A stretch of 64,000 nucleotides of DNA from Arbacia lixula (lineage: Eukaryota > Echinodermata > Echinoidea > Arbacioida > Arbaciidae). The translations under genes were made by a program, and so were the position numbers. This document shows, one piece after another, positions 29,001-43,800 of the stretch. Positions within the stretch are counted from its first letter, which is position 1, and the number at the start of each line of letters is the position of its first letter. The stretch is taken from contig OZ022581.1 of the NCBI GenBank assembly GCA_963669155.1, positions 18,628,527 to 18,692,526 of the forward strand, given 5' to 3'. The notes beneath the pieces are model-generated. The model was not told the DNA's origin. It worked only from the letters and a program-made list of their open reading frames with translations, and ran no database searches.

Positions 29001-32000
29001 TTTGTGATGAGAGGTTGCTTTAATAACACATTAAGTGAGGGAGTATATTTTTTTTATATGTTTTTCTTTCCAAAACAGAAGATTGAAGTCAAGTTGGAGC
29101 ATGTGGTACATACATTTTTGGTATTTTTTCAGTCATATCGATCCATCCGTTCCAGTTATTACAGTAGACGTCATGTCATTAACAGTCTGTTGCACGTCAT
29201 GCTTGATCAGGTCTGCTTGGCATGAATCTTTATGCAATAATGTTGATGTATGTTTGTATGTCATCAAGCAATGGATTATAATTTTGTACAATGAAAAATT
29301 GTTTTCTCTGCTGTACCTAATTGAGAGAGATCAGACATTTGTGCCTCCTCTGAAAATTGTTGAATATTCAGGAGGGACTTGATTAATTCCATGTTTCTTT
29401 TGTTCATGTTATTTTTATGAGCTATGTGTATGAGATATTCAATATCATCTTAAGCACATAAATAGTTCCACATTATATAGAAGGACTAATTATTATTTTC
29501 AAACATTTGTGGGTGGTAGTTGTGTAAGTTAATGTCATATGTCACAAAGAGTCTCAACCCATTTGTACACTTACCTTATTGTTTTTCCCACGTACAATAG
29601 CTCTCTTTGCAAAGAAATTTTAGGCATACACCCAGTAATAAGGATAGCGTGCTCCATCCTGTAAATGAACGAAAAGCAAGTCAGACAAAAATCTTGGAAC
29701 CAGACGGGATTTGAACCTGCAGTCTACTGCTTACCGGGCAGCGACTTAACCATGCAAGCTATTTCTAGTTCACGGGTCAAGACACGACAACATGGAAACA
29801 AATACCCGAAAGAGTCTCATTCTCATTTTTTAGTCTGACTTGTTTTTCGTTCATTTACAGGATGGAGCACGCTATCCTTATTACTGGGTGTATGCCTAAA
29901 ATTTCTTTGCAAATTGAAATTACCCCAGAAAGCCCTTTCACTAAAATCTAGCCGAATAGCTCTCTTGTTTTCATCATTTTATGTTTTGTCTGATTCAGTT
30001 CCAGCAGTTAGTTGGTCAGCTCTCTCGATCAGTGAATGCAAATGGAGATCCCATCGTAGGTGGCTCAAGAATAAAAAATAAATTTGTACAAATCTATCCC
30101 TCTCCTCCCTTTGTTCCTGTCCTGTCCTGTGTGCATAATACTCATCAATGTATATCATTTCCCTGGTGTTTTCAAGATTCTAATTCTGTTTTAACGACAA
30201 TATAGTGTAGAAGAAGTGATTGGCAAACTAATGACAAAAATAAAGACTCACAAAAAATGATGAGGAACCTTTTTATTCTAAAAAAAAACGGTACTGTATT
30301 CAAGTAGATTTTCATGGAAGGACAACACACAGCAATATTGAGAGTCACACTGAATAATGATTACTACGAATCTGATGTTTATCTTTTGCATAAACATGAA
30401 CATCCTTGCAGCAGTGTCAAAGGAAATACAAAAATTATTTATATGTAAGCATTAGAATAAAGTGGACTGCTACTAATAATTTGCTTGGCCGTTTTCCATT
30501 CTTGAAGTGCTCAATTATAAAAAGAAATCAGAGTTTTGCAATTATCCTTGCTGAATGAACACTCACTGAAACCCCCCAATCATGTTAGTTACTTTTAAAA
30601 CAACCATCGCCCTCATGGTACACCGCATCTCATGTTACTACAGGTGAAACACCCCCCCCCCCCCCATCCATTCATTTTATTATGTAACTATATGTAAATA
30701 GTTACAATGCCCCCCCCCCATTTGATCACGTAACTATGTGTAACTATTTAACCAATGCCCCCCATATTCGATCATGTAATTATGTGCAACTACTAGTGAT
30801 TCTCCCCCCATTTTATCTAGTTTCCAATAATCAATTCCTACTACATGATTATATCCTATGTAGTTCTAGACCTTGTAACATTTCTCACTCATTTCTAATA
30901 TAGCTCTTTATACAGATAGTGTGAAAAGAAATAGAAGATAAAGGTATCATTTTGATTAGGATAAATTATTAAACATTCATTGTAATTCTGTGTTACTTCA
31001 TGTCCAGTGTTTTATTCCACAAAACAGGCAATCAGTTATGCATAATCAATGTGAACATTACCATGCCAACAGCTCATATGCTATGAAAAGTGCCATGAAT
31101 GTCCTTTTGTGTTGTATTCTGTGTGAATGGACCCTATAAACAACATAGAACTTTCAATTTGACAGAGTTACAAATTATCTGTGCAAGCTCACATGGCAAC
31201 ACTTCAACCTCAATGATTGGACTGCATTTACCCGAAGGAAATGTATGGATATCTGGTCGTCTTGTTCTTTGCCAATGTATGCTGTCTATTCATTAATTCA
31301 TAGGAGTTAAATTGGGTTCCGTGCATGTCAAAGAATTATGAATTTGACTCAGCTGCTACTAGGAATATTTCCCAGGAAGCAGAGATGGTGCACATACGTG
31401 GACTTGTATGACTGGGGAAATTAAAAACCAAAAAGGAATAGGATATGCTAACAAAATTCTCATTTACAAATTGTTAACGTACTACATATGAAAGCTTATA
31501 AAAAAATGTGATGATACACAAACATGATTAGCGATAAACAATATGTTCTGATCATTTGTAAATTTGTATGTTCTTAGAATTGTAATAGCGTGGATTGTAT
31601 ATTGGTGTACACTCACTACAAGACAATTATTAACTCTTTTTGGCTGTTGTGGCCACACATTCACATAAAATCATAACATACAATTACCCATCTAGAACTT
31701 GAACTAGAGCTTGACCAAAATTACCAATGGAGCATTTTTCACTGAGTCAATGAAGCCATTTTGAAGTTAATAATGGTTCAGGTTGTTTGTTTTGCTATAG
31801 GAAATAGGGATTTTTCCCTTTACCTTCTTATTACCATGGACTCATTGACAGTGTTATAAATCAGTGGTCAATTCTTACTTTGGTACTAAGAGGGTTAAAC
31901 CTCTTATTACCATGTACTCAATGACAGTGTTATAAATCAGTAGTTAATTCACACTTTGGTACTGAGAGGGTTAACCCTATTATTACCATGTACTCACTGA

Positions 32001-35000
32001 CTGTGTTATAAATCAGTGGTCAATTCACACTTTGGTACTGAGAGGGTTCCAGTACTATATGGAGGCAATAGTTGGCATTTCTACAGGAGTTGTATGCATG
32101 CTGACAAATTATCAATAATGCCACTTGTAGGATAAGAAAACAAAGAGTAATTTTATTTTTACATACATTTTATCATCCATTTTGAGCAAGAATGGAAACT
32201 GATTTACACAAGCTTATTTTGAACAGTATTCTTCTGGGTGTCTTGTAGGATAAGAAAACAAAGAGTAATTTTATTTTTACATACATTTTATCATCCATTT
32301 TGAGCAAGACTGGAAACTGATTAACACAAGGTTATTTTTAACAGTATTCTTCCGGGTGACTCCTAACTGATTTATTCTCTTTTTCCAGCACCGGTACATG
32401 ATTTGTGTAAAGTTTTTGTCCAGCATTTTGTATATACCTTGCTTCTTTCTCCCTTTACAGAGAATTTGGAGGTGTGGATATATGATGACATGTAGAAGAA
32501 TACCATAGGATTCAATAGGGGTGTGGTTTAGGTGTAAAGGTTCACATTCAATTGAGGAAAAATGATATTTCCTTGTCTCGTTTCTTAATCATTTAGAGGC
32601 CAGCCGTGCGACGGGATGATAATGCAATCATGATGGTAAAACCTCCCCACCAAAAAGAACATCTCTTTACTCCAATATATCTTTCCTTGCAGTTCTTCTC
32701 TCACAATCCCCTCTTTCTAAAACATGTTTGATGCTCGCATATCATGCTCATCCCCTACTCTTAAACTGCGCTTTGGTTGTGAATCAGGAAGATAGAAACA
32801 CAGTAGACAGTTGAGTTTGGGTATTCTTGATGATAGACTCAAAACTACAAGTTTGCAGAATAACCTTTAATGTTCTCAGAAATAGAGAAACTGAAATTTA
32901 GCTTTTACTGGGCTTGCTCTTAAAAATCAACAGAACTAACAAGTTAGTCTATGTTTTTTGTTGATTATTTTAAAAAGGAATACAGAGTAGAATTAAATGT
33001 AGCCTCATGTATTGCCTGGATTATTTGATGATGTTTTTGAGGTGTTAAGCTTGGTGGTTTTAGGAGCTTTTCTGTAATCAAGTGCACTGAATATAGGTTA
33101 TCAATTATTCTTACTAAATATCTATGGTAACTACCATGCCAACAGCCAATGAGCTCTCACTATTGCACCTGTTACCATGGTAGTTACCATTGATGGTAAG
33201 TAACAATAATTGAAAACCTATCTGCAACATGGCCCAGGCATTGTAAATAATGTCCTGCTAGGAAAAGGTTGTAGTAAAGTCCTCTTAGGTAGCCGTATAG
33301 AGGTCGAATCTAGATCTTAAAACTCAAATTCTGCTTCAGAATGAATGACATTGGCGAACTGTCAGTACCTGTTCAATTCCATTCAGTGAAAAAGCTTATT
33401 AACTCTCACAGTGCCATAGAGCCGCATGCGCGCTATTGTTATGGTGCTTAATTCACGCTAGCGTGCTATCGATCGGCTGCTTTGTACACGTGAGCGAGCC
33501 ACTGCTATGCTGCCATGTGCGTGCTTGCACGCATTCTTAATGGCAGTCATTGTTCATGCTTATTGCACTGTTACTGAATGATTCACATGCGCTATTGTTC
33601 ATGGTTTTGTTCACCTGTCTTCGTCTAAAAAACCTGTCAGATTGGCTTTTCTCAAGTAATTTAGAGTTATATATTTGATAGTCATATCAATATGCCCCCC
33701 TCACAAGAAACAGAGTTGCTTCATCGACCCTGATATTGTGCAGGATCCTGTGCGACTCCACATTGATTATTAGTAGATAAATAAAGTAAATTTGCCGTAC
33801 ACACTTAAAAATGCCAATACACAGATAATAAAGCGCAACTAGATAGGCCTCAAAATATGCTTGGCACAGGGCAGATTTTGGGCTGGCACAATGGGGATTA
33901 GCGGCCTGGCACTAGGCTCTATTTATTAGGGCAGGCTATGGGTTAACATGAGTTATTTGCAGCCATAGCTGATTCGTATTGTGGTATGATGGTGAGAGCT
34001 ATTGACTCTTGCAGAGAGATCCCGGGTTCGAGCCCAGCCCGGTGCGTACACCCTTGGAAAAGGTGTTTTGCTGATGTGTGTCCCACTCAACCCAGGTGTA
34101 GTAAATAGGTGCCTGGCAGGAATATACTATTCCTGATCAAATAAAATCAGTTAGCTTCTAGCACTACATACTTGGCTGCTTAGCTAAAGCCAAGGTAAGA
34201 ATCAAGCACTTTGGGTAGTACTTTGTCTTTAGGAAAATTCTATGTAAAAGCCAGTTAATTTTATAGTCATTTACAGTTCTACTAAACAATGAAATCATAG
34301 AAATATAAAGTGTAAAGTACCAAGCCAGGAAAAGCCCATTAAATTATTACACATTTCATGCGCCTATGATACTGATGGGGTTGACTCTCTCAATACCAAG
34401 GCAGGGAAATCTTATTGACTTATTACACATTCCAAGCACCTCTGGTACTGGGAGGGTTAAATTTCTTGGTACCAAGCCAGGAAAAGCCCATTGACTTATT
34501 ACACATTCCATGCACCTATGGTACTGATGGGGTTAACTCTCTCAATACCAAGCCAGGAAAATCTTATCGACTTCTTTGACATTCCAAGCACCTCTGATAT
34601 TGAGGGGGTGGGGGCGTCAAGTAGCAAGTTTTGACCATCTCTGCTTTATATCACACCTCTCTCTTATTTCTAGTCCAGCCATTCTGCATCAGCACAGATC
34701 ACTAAACGGTTTCCGGGCAAGATTGCGGGAATAGCGGGATTAGGGGGAAAGTCGGCAATCACACGGATGTCAACCTTTTCCAAAAAGCGTTTGAGCCGTC
34801 GCAGCAGTACCATTTTTTCGTTCCCAAGCGCGGCTTCCTTCTGCTGCTGCCAGGTTTGATGAACTGAGACCCAAGATTTCTATTTCTTTTTGCAAGAAAA
34901 GAAGCAAAAGCAGAAGCAAAAAAGTCCTATTCTTTTTTAGACACTAGGATGACACAAAGCGTCGTTTTGCACACGAGTTTTCTCTTCTTTCTTTTTTTAA

Positions 35001-35425
35001 ACCAAGGAAGTGCAGATATAACCAGAAAGTAGCCTTACCCCTTTGGAAATATCAAATTTTTAAGAACTTCCAGAAAATGTTATCAAATGAATATTGAGAA
35101 AAAGGCCATGAAAATAGTTTCTCCTCTCAATCTTGCCTGGAAACCCAATTGTTATAAAGCATTTTATCTGGAATTTGGTTGTAAGATGGGAGAAAGCAAA
35201 AATACGCTTTTCCCGTAAGATTAAGAAAGATAGATATATAGATATTTAGTTAGACAGATAGACAGAGCATGAGACAGATGGAGAGGTATAAGTGCTTGTG
35301 GGTTAGATAGTGAGTTAGAAAGAGATCACAAGTGTTTGCTTGCTTGTTTGAGAAGGAAAGAGAGATACATATAGTAAGCAAGGAAGATATATAATCTGTT
35401 GTCGTGAGAGAGAGAGAGAGAGAGA

Positions 35426-35481
<56 letters not shown>

Positions 35482-37826
35482 AGATAGAGTCAGAAAAAAT
35501 GAGTGAGAGGAGATAATTATGAATAAAGGGGGAGGAATATATTTTCTGGTTATTGTGCATATTTCTTGGTTGCACAGATAGTTAAGTCACATTTTTTTTG
35601 TTTCAATACACACTTTGCTCATACTACATGGGTATTGGAAGATCACTTCTATTTACTTTTTCAAATACGGATCACATTTATTGCAAGTTTTATGTAGCAA
35701 TGTTGCCTGAAGGTATGTATATATTGTATCTTTGTATTTAATTAAAATCATAAACTTTTAGACAGACTGTCTAACTAAAAGAAAGAATGATTGAGTGAAA
35801 GTTATAATTTTTCTGCACATTAGCATTATATACTGTTTGTGAAGAACTTTTCACTCTAAACCTCTTGTTTGATTTCCTTTTCATTATTGTTTGATTCAGT
35901 TTATTAAGAGTTTCATAAAGTTGTAGTTAGCAGACCAGCACACTAATATATGTACTAATTAATATTATTCAAATTATGAATGAAAGAAAATGTAGGAACT
36001 ATAATGCCCATGTTTATCTGTATATGTGCTTGTCTAAAGCTGTGATCACATATTGCCGGTTTAGATGGCATTACGGCAATCTTGTATTTGTTATTTATTC
36101 ACTCTTCTTTATGCAGAGTACTAGTAGTCCCATCAATAGGCTTATATTGTTTTCCCAAAGGGCCATGTTCTGCCATAGACCGTCCTACCAAAAATTTTCC
36201 ATGTTCAATTTTTTGTGGCAGTTTTATTAAGTGAACTGTATTCAAAGCGTGTTGAGAATGTAGTTTCACTGTGGATGAGTGTTGGATGACTGCGGTTTGT
36301 GTATGTTTTTTTACACCGTCTTCAGTGGAGCACAGCATGTATACTTAAAAAAATGTCCAAATATAATACTGAATGCACATGTTTCGTGAAGGGTTCTATA
36401 CACTCATACTAGACACAATGATTTAGACTCAATTTATGAAGATTAACCGTGGTCTAAAACCATTGTAAAAAGCATGAATATAGCACCCTACGTAAAACGT
36501 GCATGTTTATCATTGGATCTTTTTGAAGTGTATACCCTAAATCAAGCATACTTATTGGCTTATAAGCCATGAAATCTGCTCAACCTTGTTGTTCTAAATT
36601 TCAAACTCCTTTGTGACCTTGGACCTAAGTGAAGAAGTAGTTGTTTTGATGAGATGCTCATGTACTTGGTACTCTATTGCACTGCATGCCACTTTTGACA
36701 AAGCTGCTGCAATGCATTCCTTAGATGATACAGCGGTTCTCTGAGTTAATGAGCTGGAGCATGAACAATTAAAAACAGCTTGCACCACTTTTAGGATTTC
36801 TGGATATTCTCCAAAACTTGCATGAGTGCTCAATTTTTTTTCTTGATATGTTTTTGGTTGGAATTCAGTCAGGCACAGCTAGTTACTTTGTGTACTGTGC
36901 CAAATTTGAATAGAAATTGAGAGAATAAAATAATGTACCAGAAGTTTAAGTGATTCATAATAATTTGTGCAATGTAAGAACATTTTAGGGCATCATATCT
37001 TTATAGAGAGTAGGTAGGTTTGCAGAAGAACATAACAGCAAAAAGCCATTTTCACGAAGTATGTTCCTCTTTGAATAGAACGTAGGATTGAACAGTCTGA
37101 TAAAACTTTTTATTTTTATTTTCTTCAGTTTCTTACCATCTAGTTGTTGTTATAGATGTTATTGCAATATGATAATGGCTGGGGTAGATATAAAGATATA
37201 AATAATATTGTATTGCTTATAATGATGATATACGATTAATGATAATAATCATATTAATCATTATGATAAGAACCATGTTAATAACATCAAGGAACATAAT
37301 CATAAAAGTAATAAAAAACGTATCTTTGTAATAGTTTATTCAAAGCGTTTTATCAAAATTGTCGATTTTTCACTCTTGCGATTGTCTTCTTTCAGCCCAA
37401 GAATGACCTCAAGAATGGCGATTTATTGAAGTTGTCAGTAAGTTTGGATCGCTAAGTCGTTTAGGATGAAAACATTTGGCTGGCAGTATGAAGAAAGACA
37501 TACATGGACCCATGTTGGGTAGATGCCAAGGAGTTAATCCCAGACATTAGGGAACGTGCTCTGTTAGCTGTTGTGGAACAAAGTGGGTTACCTGCTATCA
37601 TCAGTGTGCATTAATTTCATGTGGGAAGACATGACTTCAAGGAACACTAACATCTTTTTATCCTCATTTTGATGATCACATATTGGTTTGCAAGATGTGA
37701 CTTATTTCTTCAAAAGTACAAGAATATAAAGAGAACATAAAGAAATAGATACAAGTAAGTATGAAAGGGAAAATATGTAAGAACTAAGAGAGAGGGTGAT
37801 GAGAAAGATAGAGATGGAGGGAAGGA

Positions 37827-37886
<60 letters not shown>

Positions 37887-40800
37887 TGGGCATAGAAAGA
37901 AAGATGGCATCCCTGGAAAAGGAGATTATGGAAACCACACTGTGTCTTGAATAATTGTAATGGAGATATTTGTTTCGCAGACAATACTTTCATTCTAAAC
38001 CTGTGTAAAGATACGATTGATATCTTCCTATACCGTTTTCATAAGTAATATATTGTTTATCATTAGTCATTTCTCATGACCTATGTCAGCCGCTGAAAAA
38101 TAAACTGCATTCAGTCCATTTCCTTATGCAAATACTGCGTATTTACCCTTGTCCCCATGATAGTGTCAATACACATTCACTAAGCTCAATTTATAGCCAA
38201 AATCTTTAACATACAGGTCTGGCTGCAGTAGGCTAAAAGCTCTCTAGGTCTTCCCCCAACTACAAGAGCAGAGTTAGTCTAGTTCATACTAGACCCAACT
38301 GTAGACTTGTGGTAGTTTGGATTTGAAAGCCAGGCTATTCTTTTTCAAGTCTTACCTCTTTAATAATGAACCTGTCATTATTGACTGTCGCACTTTTGCT
38401 AAATCACCCGTTATGTAGGTGCTAGTTTGTGGTTGAATATCAATTCAATATGCCAACATAGGGATCCATTGATATTACCACAGGCATGTACATAAAGTAG
38501 GCAAAATTATCCTCGGTAGACTGGGGGAGATAATAAAAGACCCCCACCCCCACCCCATCCCTATTCGTGAACAAAGGGAACATCTACATTTCAAGCATGA
38601 TTTATGCAAAATGTTTTTGCCCATATTTGGTTTTAATCACATTAATATGTTGGAACTGTTCTATCATTGCATAAGTAATACTGCGTAACACAAAACAACC
38701 TTTTTTGTAATTTTACTGCAGAGGGAATGTATGTACACTTTCTATGAGATATATTAAAGTAGGTGTTTTTTTATACCGTATCATTTTATCAATTCTAGGA
38801 TACTGCTAAACTCCTAAACTGGTTGCATAATGACACATTGGAGAGAAAGATTATTTTTCATAGTACACATCTCTTTCTCTGAAGATTTTTTTTTAATGAA
38901 AAAATGTGTAAATCTGGATCAGTGATGAAAGGAATTTTCCAGAGACATAGTTTTAGTTGATCTCCTCATCTCCTGCACACATTTCACTTCTGTTAGTGCT
39001 CAACCGTTTTCAAAAAGAGCAAGCATGTATGCACATCTTAATTCTTGGTCGTTTTCATCATTCTTCATACCATTTGTAAGGAAAAGTTGTCCCACAGTGC
39101 ACTTTGCATGCAGCACATGTGTGCAGTCATACCCGCTTCCTGTTACACTTTGTGATGCATTGTGGGATGGCTTTTCCTTCTATTGGGTATGGAAAATTTG
39201 TTTGTTCTCCCACACCATGTATTGCATCTTTCCAAGCACCTGTCAAACTGTTCCACCATGTTACAAAATAAAAAGTATTGGAATCATGATGTGAAACCTC
39301 ACACGCACCATCATTTCCTCTCACTACATCTTGATATTATTCACTGGAAATCTTTTTGTCAATCTTTTGAATGGTCTTAAAATATGGTTAATGCCCATTT
39401 ATATTTTGTCACCAATTTTGCTATTTTCCTTCCATAATAAAGCTTTAATCAATGAAGTATTGTGCAATTTAGGGAAGTGAATTAGAATTAGACAAATTGA
39501 AGCTATGCCAATGCCAGACTTCAAAGACTTGGTTCTACGTTGATGTGGGTTTTCCCATTATACACTTATTCAAATTAACTTATGAATGAGTTTTTTATGT
39601 ATAGATATGATAGATTATATGAAACTTGCACTGCATGTTCAACAAATTGTGTGATTTGCTCATGCCGCATTTATTCATTTTAATTTTATTGCAAGAGTAT
39701 TTGGTTTGCAAGCACGGATAGTTGCTTAGAGTAGATTGTGGAAACATGAATGCATAAATACATAATTTCCATGCAAAATTGGTATTGCAACTATATGATG
39801 ATGTATGATGTAATGCTTGACAAGCTGCTCAGAAAAATGCATGTGCTTGTATTGCAAGTAACAAAATATATCTGAGGGAAAATATGCAATGTTGTACTTG
39901 TGTCATGGAATTAGCAATAACCTCTTCGTTGTGTGTATAAAAACCCATTGAAAATTTGGTGGCTGGAGCTCATGTTAAATACGGAAAACTGGTTGATAAA
40001 TTAATTGTATTATGAAAAAAATATTTGTCAGTATTTTCAAAACATAAAATCCTTGGTAGTGGGAAGCAACCTCACATTGTCAGTTTATTAATTGTCAATG
40101 TATGATTGTGTCTACATACCATCTGTAGAACAAAATTAGATGGGTCTGCATGAAAACAGACAGTGTGGATTGGAATTTATAGTTACGGCATTACACACAA
40201 AATCGTAACTTTTTTCTTGGATCATATTTGATAAGAATTAAACCAGAAGGCCCTATGCAAAATCGTGCTCATTTTGTAGCGGAATCAGAGTAAGAATCTT
40301 GAACCCTCTGGGAGGCATTCCACATTATTAGCCTGGTTTGCAGGCTGTTTGGCATTTCTTAACCAGACTATAAATTAAAGGGGTCTGGCTGCAGTAGACT
40401 AATCATTCTCAATTTCTCCTCTGGCTCCTGTGGCACGGACTGAGAAAAGAGGGTGGTAAAATAACTAGTCTTTGAGCTCAAGACCTCTTTTTGTTGGTTT
40501 GGATGAGAAATGTCCATTGTCTTAAACTCTGTTCCAGGGGCCATATTCATGAAACCTTATGTGTAGTTAGCTACTTAAATGCATTCAGCTGCACACATTT
40601 TAAAGAGCAAAGTTAAGCTAGTAAGGTGTCATGAGTGTGCCGCTATTTGTTCATTTTGTCTTCAGCAATGCACACAAATCCCATGCATGAGATGGGCCAG
40701 AAAGTGTAATATCTGATTGTGTTTGTTTTTTTATTGGCTCGCTCCGCAGAATCTGTACAACTTCCTGTGTCAGCCAAACAACATCAGCCATCTCAACCTG

Positions 40801-43800
40801 GCGGACAGCGACTGCTCTCTGAACAGCATCTTCGAGTGCCTCTTCCGGGGGTGCGCAGTCAACATCGTGGACCTCAACCTGTCTGGCACATTCCTCCACA
40901 GGTACCTGTTGTTTTAAAAACAAATATATATATAACATGTATCAATTCAGGTGCCGTATTGATTGACTTTGGTGATCATGTACTTCCACAACTCCACCTC
41001 TAGCCTGCTCTATAAGTTTTACTACTCGATGCTCTAATCCTCTCTCGTCAATTCATTTCATCAAGCTTTCCATCCAAAGTACTCTTCTTCTTCCTCTGCT
41101 CGTCTTCCCCTCAATCTTTCCTGTCATCATATAACATGCAGAAGTGAAAAATGGTCCATGAGGAAAGACCAGCAGTACAACACTAATATAGACACAAGGG
41201 CACTATAAGATAATCCACATGGCCAAATCAATGGCTCACAGAAGAGCATCATACAAATGAGATAAGATGCTAGTGCACTCTGCTCTTGAAGGACACAATG
41301 CCATTATCATGGATGTCACCAAGTTTGTCTGGTCAACTAGTTGTTCCAAACTTGAATTGCAGTGAGGATAAATGTTTTGCCAGCAGAGACAGTCTGTGCC
41401 TTTTGTGATAGTATCCGAAATCTCTCCTTCTAAATGTACACCAAGTGAGGGTGACAGAGGGAAAGAAGAAATAAGTTACCAAGATGGAGTAGTTATTATA
41501 AAAAGGACATTTGTTCCCTTCTTGTGATTGTACTTCAAACTTAAATTGTTTGTGTTAATTTGTTTGTGTTAATTGGCGGTCCATAGCCAGTGTTCTGAAA
41601 ACAACCATAGTGGTAATAAGTAGTAGTCCCGGTGGTGTCACTTGACATTCTAAGGCATCATACATGATTCTACTCAAAGTTAAATGTCATCCCATATCTG
41701 CACCGTTTCAAGAACCAAATTTCACCCAGAGTTTTTACAAAAATAATTACAAATTAGACCCCCAAACTATCCCCTTCTTACAAAAACATCCCTTCTGTAA
41801 CATTTTAAGAACATAAACAAACTTCACCTTTTCATGATTTATACTAGTAGACTCTATTCTTGAATGATGAGGACGCTGTTATCTTGCGACCACTCTTTAA
41901 AAATAACACCTTTTTTTTCAAAATGGGGAATGATAGTGTGTATACACAGTCAATGTCAAAGGACACCATTGGATGGAGTAGTAGTGGTCAAGAATAGAGT
42001 GTCCAAACTGGTGGGAGAATCATTTTGGCTTGACCACATTCTGCTTTGTAAATAGTACCGGTAAATAGATCGTTGTGACTTTAGTTATTATGGTCTAATG
42101 GTTGTGCGTCACAGTTGATTTAAGACTAGATTCTTATAATGCATCTAACCTTTTTCTCCTCCCCCCTTCTCACAGCAAACTACCACAAGTTGCCCCAAGA
42201 CAAGTAAACAACTTCTTCCGATCAGTCAAGAATCTCAAGCATCTGAATCTTTCCAAGAACAAGCTTCCTCCAGCCATCGTCAAGTATGTCACCCAACATG
42301 AAGATAACGTTTATGTCTTGCAGACGTTAAGTATAAAGTTGTGCAAAGACAATGATTTATAGAAGAAAAATCTTTTTATTTAAGAATCAGTTTAGACACA
42401 TGTTTATCATACGGTAGTTGCATAATTTATTGATGCAGGGAATGTTATGATGTCTCTGAAAGGGCACTCTACAAAATCCTGATAATATATATATATATAG
42501 GTAATTCCAAATAATTTTGCGGCATATTTTGGTGTCCATTTTACACAAGGAATTACAATGTATGTAGGCTAGTTAGGATACTTTTGGATACTATTATATT
42601 ACATTGTACTCTGCATAAACTAAATCAATGATTTGGTTATGCACATGGTGAAATGTGATGCTAGTATCCTAAAATATCACACATAAGCCTAAGAATGTTG
42701 CAAGTTGGCACCCTTATGTACGGAGAGATCCATATATTGATTGATCGATTGATATATTTTGTTAATCAGTTTGCTTATTTCAGTCAATCAATCAATTGAT
42801 CATCTAATCATATATCAATCTATTGGTTGTATTATTGTGTTCAGGGAGCTGATGGAGACCATAGGTTACAACCGGGATGTGGAAGAGATCTCAATAGACC
42901 TGAGCTGTAACGAGGTATGTTTTCTCTTTCCAAATATTCAACAATTGTGTTGTGGGGTAGTGGTTGTTGTTAAAGGGCATATACTGTACTAGGAAGGCAA
43001 AAAAGCCTTCAAAAATTAATTGTTAGCAATATTCTTGACAATGGTCTTAAATTCATGTATTGTCTATTTTAGAAGCTTGCTGAAAGTTATTTGCCCTCAA
43101 ATGATCCACATTATGGAGTAATTAATGATTAATGATTAAATCCTCAAGATGTTCGGCCCGAACATTTTGAGGATTTGTGATTTAATCACCCATTACTCCA
43201 AATGTAGATCATTTGAGGGCAAATAACTTTCAGCAAGCTTCTAAAATAGACAATACATGAATTTAAGACCATTGGCAAGAAGATTGCTAACAATTACATT
43301 TTGAAGGCTTTTTTGCCTTCCCAGTACAGTATATGCCCTTTAAGTGTTACAGATGGACACAAGATTGTAGGTTCAATGCAACCATTGGCCAGTGCTACTC
43401 TCTGCGCATAAGTTTAAATCTGTACCTGGTGGGATGTGAGTGATTACTTGAGTGATCGTGACCCAGCACCAGTCAAAATACGCGGGCAAGAATACTCCCA
43501 GGGAGTGGAGATGGTGCACATATGCATTTGCATGATATGTTCCCGTAACTTGTGACCAGGGCTTAGATTGAAACTTTCCTCACAATGCAGAGTATAGACT
43601 AGGATGGGACAGAAACCTATGTATTGCCAAACTTGGCTACACATGGAAAAACAGAATAGGATATTTTCATTTCACATAGCAATTTATTGGTACATTGCCC
43701 ACCAAACATAGTATGTTTTCTGAGAATAAAACTAAATGGAGCTAGCAAAGAGGTGGGAGCATATTTATCGACTGCATAATATTATTACCATTATTATTAT

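Noticed and set aside
29690..29765. tRNA gene on the minus strand
   Set aside because: Box-A- and box-B-like motifs are present, but the T stem has mismatches and there is no clean cloverleaf; better explained as a SINE core.
30412..30444. Fifth cassette-like segment of 33 nt ([11 protein letters not shown])
   Set aside because: Phase fits, but the acceptor tract is weak and the composition is like the AT-rich intron; chance is likely.
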